A stretch of 64,000 nucleotides of DNA from Marthasterias glacialis (taxonomy: Eukaryota > Echinodermata > Asteroidea > Forcipulatida > Asteriidae), in contig OU452221.1 of NCBI GenBank assembly GCA_911728455.2, forward strand, positions 3,190,290 through 3,254,289, in the 5' to 3' direction. Positions 1 to 10,840 of the stretch are shown here, piece by piece. Under the pieces are notes generated by a model. The model saw nothing but the letters and a program-made list of their open reading frames with translations. It did not search any database and was not told the DNA's origin. Position 1 is the stretch's first letter; each line of letters begins with the position of its first letter. A program made the translations under genes and the position numbers.

Positions 1-170
1 AACTATTTTTCTATTTACATGCAGTGATTTTTTTTTACCTCCATATCAGATTATCTTATAAAAAATAGTAAATGGGGTAACTAGAGTGCTGAAAAGGGGC
101 TTGTTTAGGAAAAGTTAACTTTTAATTGGCCAGAAGTGCCCCCTAGAAAAAATGTCACCCCCTAAAATAA
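1..170. repeat. Dispersed repeat, copy 1 of 4
   Basis: About 170 bases with a dTTTTTACCTCCATATCAGATTA-like core (written here loosely; the clear part is ACCTCCATATCAGATTAT), followed by an AAAAAATAGTAAA motif and a CCCCCTA-rich end. Similar sequence occurs at 17465-17640, 36322-36491 and 58543-58722. Copies 1 and 3 are partners through the flank duplication, and copies 2 and 4 through the plexin duplication, so two independent insertions are visible. Confidence 0.6.
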
Positions 171-2277
171 ATACCCTAGTTTCGCCACTGTTACAACAAC
201 GTTAGTAATGAAACAAAAATATAAAGGCAGCTGAAACTTTTGACAGCTGCAGGCCTGTATGCTTTGTTCTTGAAAGGGCAAGGGCACCAAGGCATTTTCT
301 CCTTGGTAAAGGGCACCTCTACGATTTTTTGAGAAAATTTTCAATTTCCATTGGAACATTTCAAGTGCAATGACCAGGGGCAACGGAGGCAATAAGCCAT
401 TTTGAGAAAGGTGGAAACAAGTTTCCATATCCGACTGCCACTTTCTAAAGGGGTTTTTCAGATTTGTTCAATGATATTGGGCTTTGTTTCCCCTTTCAAA
501 ATATTCTTTTCCTGGAATTGGTAGCTAAAACGCTAACTAGGCCTATTGACTTTTATGAAAAAGGAAAATCAAGCGGACCTTTCATCGCGCCTCCGGAACT
601 TTCGCGCATTCATGCCAAAATAAAAGGAACTAAAAATGCCGATTGTACGTTAAAATGGCTAGTTTTTCATGATTTCGACACTTCATCAGTTTGTAATCAT
701 CCAAAGTGCCTGTTCCTCTCTGTATACTTTCTGTTGACATCTGCAGGTAAGGGTATAATCTGACCTAAATTATAAAGGAAGATAAAGTGGCAGCCGGATA
801 CGGCATTTTTTTGCTGAATGTATACTGAATGACATTATTTGGTTTGGGTAAATTTGTCTGTATATACCCAACCCGAACAGTGCACTCCCCTATAGGCACA
901 GTGTCTAAAATATCCAGAAACGGCTAAGCCTCTTTTGCCCCCGTACGCATAAAGTAGGCTTATCACTATCAGGGCTGCAGTTGGTTGTCCATTGCATGTT
1001 AAAGCCAAAGCTACAAACAAAAGTATTGCAACAAAGGGAAATATTCAACCTATACGCCTACAGCAATTTCAGAAAACAACTCACCTGAAAGTAGCTATTT
1101 TGGCTCCGCAAATGTTTCACTATCTGCTCAGTGAACTGTAGACACATAGCACCTACAAATGTTATCGACTAAGACGCATGCGCGCGTTTTCTGTTGTCTG
1201 GGACTTCCGTTAAATATAATTTGCCTGCGTGCCCGCCCTTTTTTTCTTCAAAAATACGGTGTCCCAGATTGGTTCGCATGGGTAACCTATAATGACAAGC
1301 TTGACACTCGTCTGCAAAATATAATGTTGTACAAAGATTAGGACTGGAAACCGAGCGAGTTTTCTCAAAAAACAACAACAAACATTTTTAAATAAAAGGT
1401 GTTTGTGTCTGATAAGAAAGTACCACATGAATCTTCATCACCCAAAATTATCGTTTGGAGATCACATTCTCAATATGTGAAATCTGGTAACCAGCGTGAA
1501 TTATTTAATTGTTTCACTATCCGCCAACTCCAGTTTGGTTTTTATGACTGGATAATTATATACGAGAAACAAGACTTTTTAAAATTCAGCGTAACAGAGG
1601 TTGGAAAACATTGGTGTCTTCATAAAATTTGGACGATGACTCAGTCCTAGCTACAGAGGGTTTCCGGGGCAAATAACATGAGAATGTAAAATAAGTTTTT
1701 TAAGGACAAGACTCCTAGATTATAATTGTTTTCGCTGCCGAGTTTTTGTAATGATAACCAAAATTATTCTTGCCAAGACTGGTTCTAGACTTGAAAACAA
1801 ATTTGTTCTTGAAAAACTACACACCAATGGAGGCAATAAGAAAAAGATGAAAACATTAAAAATAGCGTTAAAAAACTTATTTCTTTATTGTAAGAACATT
1901 TGTATTGACACATAAAAATAATATCTGCTTTAAATTGTAATGGTTGGCCTTTACTGATATTGTTTTTTGAAAGTTTCTTTAAGCATTAACAAAAAGTCAA
2001 ACTCAGACAAAAGTCTTACCCACGCCCAACCCCCCGCCCCAACACAAAGACACATTCTGACATTATGTGGAGTAGTAAAGAATGGGGAAGTTTTCATGCA
2101 ACTTTTGTAAAACGTTGGTTTTACTGGTTTGTAAAACTGTGAATTAAGTATTTTGAAGGAGTGTTTTTAGTTTTAGTATTAAATTCTAATTGAAATCAAA
2201 ATTAATTTCAAACTCATTTCAGTTAGTTTACCGCTAATGATTTATTTCATAATCATTGTTTACACGAATTTAGTTAT

Positions 2278-2790
2278 TAAAGATGCATTGCCCGATTTTG
2301 GATCAAGGGATTAAAAAATCGAACGAATTAAAAAAGTTTATATGTTTGTGTAACGAAAAATATAAAAAACTAAGAATTCTGATATCGGGACCTCGAGATA
2401 TAACACTTTTAATTTTCCGCGGGCATTTGCCGACTTCAATTTGATTGGTTTCCCAACGGCCAATCAGAAGAATCCGCAAGTAATGAATATTCATGATTCC
2501 CAGCGGCCGATGCTCTCAACGGCCCACACGTCTCGCTGAGCGCGCCCGTACATACAATGTACGCGGTGTATGTACAACAGAGTGTGCGATCTGATCCTGA
2601 GGATTAAAAGGCTGGCCCAGCCTTTCATTCATTTACGTTTAATTAACTGCCACTAATCCTTGACAGATTTTTTCTTTCAAAGTATCAAATGAAAGTTCAT
2701 AACTTTTTTTACTCCGGAAAAGTAGCAATTAGAAAGATAAATCTATTTTTGACCCCCAAATCGGACTGAAATCGGGAAATGCATCTTTAT
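2278..2790. mobile_element. MITE with AAAGATGCATT...CCCGATTT ends
   Basis: The left end reads TTAAAGATGCATTGCCCGAT and the right end is its near inverse (ATCGGGAAATGCATCTTTA), giving terminal inverted repeats of about 20 bases around a 0.5 kb body. There is no coding capacity. The other copy of the flank holds the same element at 38625-39141 with its right end cut off. The family is not identified. Confidence 0.6.
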
Positions 2791-2795
2791 AAACA

Positions 2796-2936
2796 AGGGA
2801 ATAAAAAAAGCGGTAACCGAAGTCTTAAACGACGTTTAAACCGGTAGGGTCGTGGCCGTGTGATAAAGGACTGAACCGAAGGCAAGGTCCTTTATCACAT
2901 GGCCGTTTAAGACCGAGTCACTACTCTTTTATTCCC
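2796..2936. mobile_element. Small foldback (hairpin) element
   Basis: The outer ends GGGAATAAAA and TTTTATTCCC are inverted. Inside, GGCCGTGTGATAAAGGAC pairs with GTCCTTTATCACATGGCC around a short loop containing CCGAAGGCAAG. In the other flank copy (near 39142) the left half is deleted and only the right arm remains. Confidence 0.6.
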
Positions 2937-4655
2937 ATTCATAAATGCCCTTTTTGTTACAAAAACGTAATTATGTCGGAAAATCCGTATAACCTTTTTG
3001 AAGTTTTTGAATTTATTTGTCAATACCTGTCACGTCCTCGGCTCCATTTCGCGAAGGGTCAAATTGTATGCTACGCTCAACGGTTGCGCATGCCACGCTC
3101 AACTGTCTTGCGTTTTTCTGTCAATTAAAAAAAAACACTGGTTCTCGGGGAAATCAAAATAGTTCACAATCTTTTTTTTTCTTCAAATATTAATGCACCA
3201 ATTACGAAGCCTTTTATATCTAAAAAGCAGCAAAGATACTGCAAAATTTGTGTATTCATTATTAGCTTAAAACATTACAAAATTACTTTATGACATAGTT
3301 CTGGGTAAACATGTAAAAAGAAACCAAATGTTAAGGGTAATGAACATCAATTTTGAAAGAGTGTTTGTTCTCAAACTCCAGTTTTTAGAAGAGTTATTTC
3401 ATTTCCAGCCTCTATTTTCCTGTAAAGACACAACACAAACCATAGAGATATTATCAAATTAAGAGGTCCTTCTTTTGTACCAAAACAAGCCCAGATTGGG
3501 CTTTAGACATCGAAAATTTCCAGAATAAAATGTTGGGGGGGGGGGGGACTTACCCCCCTCCCCCAGTTATGCAACTGAACATTAGTAATTGTCAGACTTG
3601 TATCCGCACTTTTAAAAGTTTGCAAAAGTTTAAACTCAATTGGTCATCGGAGTCACAAGAAAATAGTGAAAAAAACCCATCACGATTTCATTGTTTTTAA
3701 CATTATATTTCGGACTTGCACAAGATCAGAACTAATTGTTTTACTCATTTCTCAAAAATTATAGCATTTTAGGCAAAACATTAAAGAAGATGACTAAACT
3801 AAACATGGTGAAGCAATCTCGGTTTTTTCACCTTGCAAACAAAAATTATCATGCATAATGAAACAATCAATTGTCTTGGTGATTCAACGAATCAAAGTTG
3901 TGCAACTCACTGCTCCTAAGTCACGAAAACTTCTAACCAATGGGAGACTTTAGAACGATAGGTGGCAATAGACAATTACCAGGTAAATTACCTGGTGAGC
4001 CTGCTGCCACGTGGTGTCCTCTCCCTATTTTTCTTGTGACATTCCTTCCTACACTTAACCCACCAGATGCCAGTCATTGATACCCTCTGTTGTCTCTACC
4101 TACAACGGTATACCAACGCTTGCTGTATCGTTTATTGCTAGTGAAATCATCAAATCCAACATTAACTAGCAAGGAAAAACAAATATTAAAAAAACAAAGC
4201 TTGGCACAAACTATTTCTCACCTATAGAATATTGTATACTGTTTTTGTTTTTTTACATATTCCAGAAAGACGCTTTAGTTATTTTGTGTCTTTACTTCTT
4301 TATTTTGTTTATTTTTTTCTTTGGAAAGGGTGTCTGTTTTTCATGACTCAGCTGATTTTCCCCCTCCTATTTTCTTGTTCTTTTTCCGTGTAAGGAAAAA
4401 ATGATCTCCATTGATCAGAGTGTTTGGTCTTTCATAATCAACAGCAACAACAATCAATGACAGTGGTTCCGGTATACAGTAAAATCAATGAGAGTAACAG
4501 AAGGGGGAAACCCCTTTTATGCCCCTCTGGTTACTCGTGTCTGCAAAGCAAGTTATAATAATAGCAACAAATGGATTGAGTATGGTGTGACGTGCAACAA
4601 AACAAAGCCAGGATGTTTAATTCGATGTTACTTCCTGTTACCATTGTTGTAGATT

Positions 4656-4677
4656 TAAAAAAAAAAAAAAAAAAAAA
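4656..4677. repeat. Poly(A) run
   Basis: A run of about 22 A residues; the same site at about 41003 in the other flank copy is shorter. It is a simple homopolymer with no sign of a retroposed gene beside it. Confidence 0.7.
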
Positions 4678-6741
4678 TCCTAGAGACATAATTTGTCTAG
4701 ACTTTCCCTGTGAAAAGGGGGTCTATCAGGAAATTCTTTGATCAAGAAAAAAACATACTCAGTAAACACTGATCTGAAAATTCCATAACATCTCTTACAA
4801 CGTGATGGAACACCAATACTTATGAGTGAAACAATATTCCTGAAGGAATGGTAAATTGTGCAAGTTGAAATAGTGGGGCAGATACAGGACATATTTGGGG
4901 GGGGGGGGAATGGGGAACTGTGCCTTTGGTAAAACAAGCATGAAATTTGGCACAGAGTCTGAGTATGTCTTAAGAAAGATATGTGGCTATATGGCCATCG
5001 CAGATTTGAATTTAAAAAAAAATAACGGTAGAATAACAAGCAATTTTCAAAATAGCTGCATTTGCTTGTTATACTACCTATATATTTTCAAAGCACAAAT
5101 CTGCGATGGCGCTCCCGATTATTTTGCAGGGTTACAATAACACTAGAAATAAAATAACTGTCGTTTGTATATCGTATAAGTTATCACACAAGCATGAGCG
5201 AAATACGGGAAAATACAGCGTTTCTGCGTCCCGTATCCCACGAGGCCTTCAGTCACCACTGGAAGATAATACAACTTTGAGCGTTTTTTGATGAAGAGCA
5301 AAACGTCCAGTGCGCTAATTTTGCACTGTCGGTATACGGAGTGTGACACATGATACACAAAATGCGCGGAGTGCAATAATATAGACTACTGGGAGTATGA
5401 TATGATTTATTATCACACTCCCGTTGAGCAATCTGATTGGAGGATTAGCGCGTACTGGAAGATAACAAGGTTTATGGCGTACAAACATTTTGTCAAATAT
5501 AAAAGTATGAGCTGCTTTAAATTGTAATTGTATTGAAAATGTTATTTGAAGTTTCTTTAAGCAGTAGGCTAACAAAAAGTTAAAATAAAACAACATTTTG
5601 CTTTTCCCCTCTAACACAAAGAGAAACTGTTGACATTCTGAATTTAGTAAAGGAGCAACTTTCTGACAAAATTTAAGTCAAAGTATAGAAGGTAATAAAT
5701 CCATGTTATTTTAGTTTGTGGAATCGATACTTAGTTAAGTATATTGAAGGAATGATTTTAGTTGTCTTGAGTTCTAGTTGAAATCAAAATTTCAAACTAA
5801 TTACAGTTGTTTTGCGATATAGCATTGACATATTTAAAAATCATTAATTGAATAAATGTGTTTCTTCATGCAGCCTTAAAAAACACTCCCTGCTTGTAAT
5901 ACACTAATTAAGAATGTGCAAAATTACTGTATACCGGATATAACTAAATAGTTAATAATAAAAAAAAATTCTGTAATTTAAAAAAATATACATCCTCATG
6001 GAAATGCAAATTATGTACAAAACTCCTTCGTTTGAATATAACAATGCAACAATTACCAAGCATTATGTCAAGCACCAAAAGTACTTTAAAATTACTATAT
6101 TCATATTCAAAACTGTAATTACTTTGTGACATAGTTCCGAGTACAAACAAAAAAGAAACCAAATCATATACATGTAACCACTTCTTCAAGAGTGCATTCA
6201 TTCTCATCATCTCCTTCATTCACAAAGGCTATTGCCCCCTCCAGTTTTTCCTTTGACCCTCCCCCTCGAAAAGAAGGAGTTTTTGACTAGGATGAATTTT
6301 TGTTCTGTATGGAACATTTTGTCATTACAATACCTTCTTTCTTTTATGACAAACTTTGCTAGAAAAAACACTTTCCACACTACCAAAGATGTTTACTTTA
6401 ATCAGTCTTGTTGATAACCCTCTGGTCCCTGCAAATGTAAACTGAACAGAATCGTGGTGTATAAAAGATACATAAAGCTTTCGTCCTTTTCATTATATGA
6501 CAGATTAGTTCAAGTTCGGAAGTAATAACTCACAAGGGAAAAATAATTGCCTCTCATTAACGGTTACTAGTAATTTCATGACAAGTCTTTCTTATGAGCA
6601 GCTTAAACTGAACGCAATAGTTTTTGAAGGCTCTACCTGGCATCCTTGCTCAAACTGTTTTCTTGCTTAAAGAGGCAAAAGGAGGGGGCATATATAATTG
6701 TTGCGTGGGCAATTTCATTTAAATTTGCCTGAATCACTGAC

Positions 6742-6763
6742 GGGGGGGGGGGGGGGGGGGGGG
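6742..6763. repeat. Long poly(G) run
   Basis: About 22 consecutive G residues, against 8 at the equivalent site 43087-43094. Other G runs lie near 3535, 4898 and 39796. Such runs are G-quadruplex-prone and length-unstable. Confidence 0.75.
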
Positions 6764-6957
6764 TGGGGAAGATGGCCCCTCTTTGGCTATGCCACTGAAA
6801 ATCAGATGTAATAGAGTCTGGTGCCGTTGTTGTACATACCACACAAGCCTAAAACCAAATTATATTCTTTATTCCAATGATCAATGCAAAAGAAATGTAA
6901 CCAGCTGGTGTCCAGATGGAATCTAACAATTATTTTCTTTTGCCAGATGACCAAAAA

Positions 6958-7522
6958 TCCTGTAATAACAATATTAATACTAAGTTGTTGTATAGTGCTT
7001 TACCAAACCCAAGCTCATCACAAAGCGCTCAATGTTTTGTCTACAGGAGATATGTTTGAAATGTAAAACCCGTTTTTGTACATTGCACTGTATAAAGATT
7101 TACAAGGTGCTGTGGTGCTATCTGCAGCCTACCATGCCAGAAAAAACCCAGGACCGAACCCCATCTCTTAAGGATAAGTGTACTCTCTAAATGTAAAAGA
7201 GTGAACATTTCACTCGTTTGCCAGAGTGGTGTCAGTTTGGCTCTTTTGAGAGTGAAACTCACTCTTCACCACTCTTTTTGAGTGAAAGTGGGGTGAATTT
7301 CACTCTGAATCTAGTAAGAATACATGTTTTTCACTCTAAAAAGAGTAATCAGCCATCTGGCTCCTTGCAAGAATGGTACGGCGGACAAAAGCAGTGGTTT
7401 TTCACTCTTTTAGTGCTGGGTACTTTTACGTGCATCACACAACACAAGGAACCCAAGGCTTCATGTCCCATCCAAAGTACGAAGCAATAATGGCTAAGTG
7501 TCTTGCTTAAAGGACACAAGAA
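6958..7522 (-). mobile_element. SINE-like element, tRNA head missing
   Basis: The sequence matches 43300-43942: a body with TAGTGCTTTACCAAACCCAA, an internal block rich in TTTCACTCT motifs, and then AAGTGTCTTGCTTAAAGGACA. In the other copy the tRNA-like head follows immediately. Here the match stops at GACACAAG, where the foreign insert begins. Orientation is taken from the tRNA-like part of the intact copy. Confidence 0.6.
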
Positions 7523-7817
7523 TATAGGTAACACTTTCGCGGGCAGAAAACATAATTATTGTTGTATGTATGGGTAAAGAATATAGTTATGAATTTGTTA
7601 CAAATTATGTTATAAACAGTTTTGACAATGAGCCAATAACTTGCAGTTTAGGGGCAAACCAACCAATGGCTTCAATTCTTGCGTTGCTGGGGACGCTTGA
7701 GCAAGCGGGAAAGTTAGGGGGAAAATCACTTTCGTCATAGTCTTGTCTGTGAATGCACGAAATAATTTACGGGGCTTTTAAAGTTTTTTCAAATCCCACC
7801 GCTTCCCACCCGTTATT
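7523..7817. other. Unique spacer, no gene seen
   Basis: This is the first part of the sequence that replaces the plexin cytoplasmic exons in the left copy. It has no match elsewhere in the window that I could see and no supportable coding region. Confidence 0.5.
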
Positions 7818-7930
7818 AGCTGTTCCGACATACAGTCGGAACAGCTATTATTTTCGTCGAGATTTTTATTATTTTTAGCTGTTCCGACATACAGTCGGAA
7901 CAGCTATTGTTTTCGTCGAGATTTTTATTA

Positions 7931-7935
<5 letters not shown>
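7818..7935. repeat. Two 59-base palindromic repeats
   Basis: Each repeat begins with a near-perfect palindrome: arm AGCTGTTCCGAC, centre ATACA, arm GTCGGAACAGCT. An A/T-rich spacer with TTTTCGTCGAGA follows. They form the 5' end of the tandem element and are not repeated before the second unit. Confidence 0.85.

Positions 7936-7967
<32 letters not shown>
7923..7967. repeat. (ATT)n microsatellite
   Basis: About 15 ATT triplets immediately after the palindromic repeats. The second unit has only a very short version near 10841-10856. Confidence 0.85.
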
Positions 7968-7968
<1 letters not shown>

Positions 7969-10840
7969 TGTTTCCGCCCTAAATCCCATAGCATTTGTAC
8001 ACGTTTTTTCTTTAAGCCTAATATCCTAGAGCGTAAATAGGAAAGAGTTGAATCATACATCAAATTGTAGCTTAGAACATAAGCTTGACTCAGAATGTAA
8101 AAAATATTAAAATACTTAATTAATTAGCCACTTTACAGCGAGGTGAAGATTTAATTAGCAAATCTTGAAAGCATCTTATCTCAAAAAGTATACCATCGAT
8201 CGTCAAACTTGTTTCAGTTTTAGACTTCTGAGATACTGTAGAAGTGCTTTCCGGCCTAAAATGTGGAACGACGTCACAATTACGTCATCTATTGCGCACT
8301 TTCGCCCGTGTACAAAACACATGGGATTTTACCAGTTTAACGGTGCTCTTGCTTGCTTTTTTTTTAAACTCAATCTAGTCCTAAACCCAAATATGACCCC
8401 TGTTTTTGCGTTTTTTGTATGTACAGTATATTATAAAGAGTCATTCCTGCGCCGACTGACACAAGTCTACGTTCATTCGCAAAGAATCGAGAAGAATTTG
8501 TCTTGCTCTCAGCACAGAGCGTCGTGTCCGCTCAGATCATCGTTATTCAGCGTGAACGTAGACAATAGAACGCCGTGCTTTGGGACGATGTTGCCCGCGT
8601 GTCAGACTTGTCTGCGCTTGGTCCGGTTCACCGGAAAACGATCTTTTAGGTTTCTTATGCAAACGCATTACTTGAAGCTGAATCGTGAAGGAAACAAGGC
8701 TACCCATTCGCCTGAAACCACGTTTTTAAGGTTCTTGTGCGAACGCATTACTTTGGGAAATCACCGTCTGGCAGACAAAACACTTGGTGGGGATGCAATA
8801 GGGCAAGAACTAGAGCCCAGTGGGGAAATAAAGTATAAAAAGTGAAATTACCTTTTCCATGGCTATAGGGTCAGTGTTGGATTTGGGGGGTCAAAAGCCA
8901 AAATTAACAACTCATATCCCATAAATTATTTACTATTTTAGCCCAAGAACATACTCAGTATGACAAAGACACAAACAATGAGGTTTAATATTTTAATATA
9001 GAAAACAGCACACAAGGTAAACATTTTCTTTAGCAACCATTGTTTACATTTCAAATATATTTGTGTATAAATCTAAATACATCAGAACTGAAATGCCACA
9101 GAATTGTTACTATTCAAACCGGTTTTGTTTCTTCTTTTTTATGTGGACTATAAGAAACTAATAAAACAATTGCCATACTACTGTAGTGTTCCTTTTGCAT
9201 GCACTGCAGTCAAGCAAGTTTCTAAGCCTCTGCCTATCAAAATTACGAAACATTAGGAGAATCAAAATGTACCTCGACTGAGATACTCTCCAAAATGTGG
9301 TTTTAGTGCTTTAGTCCTCTTGTAATGATTAACATTAAATAATAACAATAACTAGTTCTTATGCAGTCCTCTTGTAATGATTAATATCAAATAATAACAA
9401 TAACTAGTTCTTATGTAGCGCATTTTACAATCAATGTGCTTTACATGAATGCCCTGGTCATTGGGCCGATAACATTCCTATAAATCTTTCTCAGCTACCT
9501 GGGAGAGTATACAGCCCCAGGGGCTGCCGTGGCGCACTGAAGGATTTTCAAACACAATATCAACTTCTACCCTTCGCAGGTACCCATTTATACCCCTAGG
9601 TGAAGAGAAGCAATTTTAATAGTAAAGCATCTTGCTCGAGGACACAAAAGTCATGGCTGGGATTCAAACTCACACCCCGATGCTTAACCACCAGAACTTG
9701 AATTCGATGCCCTTTACTGGTGCTATGTCATATTGGACACAAATTTAATGATTACAGAATAGTGCACCTCATTTGGTATGTTCCACATCCTTGAGATGAC
9801 ATAATAATATGTCATTCCAATTTATGAAGGAACTTTAATAGCTACCAGTTAGCCTACAACAGATTCATTTTATACTGCTCCTTTTGTTTATAAATGCTTG
9901 ATCAAAACTACTCCAACAGTCTAACATATCTTTTCAGTTTACTGTCATATTACACTCCTCAATTTTTACGTTGGTTGACATCAGACGTTTTTACACACCT
10001 TACATGTTTTCAATGCACGTTTAATGGTATTATTAACTTTGGATGAGTTACACCATAGATACAATGTATACATTCATTCTGCTAGTAGAACTTACTTCCT
10101 GACCCTAATTCCAGGAGTTGCTAGGCGGAAAAAAACCCGAAGTGCAATCTTAGGTGCTCTTCACCAAAGAGCAGGAAACCAGATACAAATAACAAATTTT
10201 GAATGGTAACTCATTTCTAACATCCATACTGTATTTTCTGAGCTTAAAAAGAATCCCAAGGTTCAGGGCTCTGAAGCTAGAATATAAAAAGCATATTACA
10301 CACGCACGCTTATGTTCTAAATTATTTGTTCAGTACTCAAACAATAGTGATAGTGTGACATCATCTGCAAGGGGTTTCTTCCCAAACAATATAAAGGAAA
10401 TGAACAATTAAGTTTATCAGTAATGACTATAATCAGTAGGGATGTCACAGTAAAATTTCACTATTACAGGTATGATATATGGTCCTTGAAAAGAAGGAAC
10501 ATTTTATTGAGTACAAGGGTTGACTAACATGTTCACATGGTGTAGGCTTTAATAGACTTTTCAGGCTATTTAATCACAATTTTCTGCTTTTTCCTAAGGG
10601 CAAGAAATCGGAAATCAGACTAAAGTGGGCCAAATATCATACCAGCAATTATCAGTACGAGTATAACAAGATTTTAATATCTAATGTCAAATGTGTACAT
10701 GGCAGTGATGCATGAGGAAACTGTGCCTATGAAACAGAAGTCAAGAAATAATTGCACAAAGTAATTTATATAATGTGCAATATCAAATTCGATCATAATC
10801 GGAACAGCCCTGTGTTTGTCCACAAACGCTTAAGCTCTAG
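7936..10840. repeat. Tandem unit 1 (2.9 kb)
   Basis: Matches 10841-13734 with only scattered substitutions and very short indels. It contains an open 226-codon frame at 8165-8845 in a locally GC-richer block, a SINE-like copy at 9390-9713, and otherwise AT-rich sequence. I see no splice-supported gene. Confidence 0.9.
9390..9713 (-). mobile_element. SINE-like element in tandem unit 1
   Basis: Read on the minus strand, the tRNA-like head has a B-box-like GAGTTTGAATCCC, followed by the shared TGTGTCCTCGAGCAAGATGC stretch and a body with TATACTCTCCCAGG. It has the same general build as the copies near 43300, 48300 and 53755. Confidence 0.6.

Larger units (their letters stand above)
1..7522. repeat. 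Left copy of duplicated non-coding flank
   Basis: This stretch aligns along its length with 36325-43855, with many small indels and point changes. The left copy continues beyond the window edge. The right-hand match ends abruptly inside a SINE-like element at about 7522 (43855 in the other copy). I see no supported gene here. The short open frames are conserved only as far as the DNA itself is. The segment holds MITEs, homopolymer runs and SINE-like sequence. Confidence 0.85.

Noticed and set aside
1159-1341. Small open frame conserved in both flank copies (also 37508-37690)
   Set aside because: Conserved at the same rate as surrounding DNA, opposite-strand frames are equally open, and there are no splice sites or domain.
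4680-5140. Overlapping open frames on both strands around 4680-5140
   Set aside because: Not maintained in the other flank copy (around 41040-41400), where indels break them.
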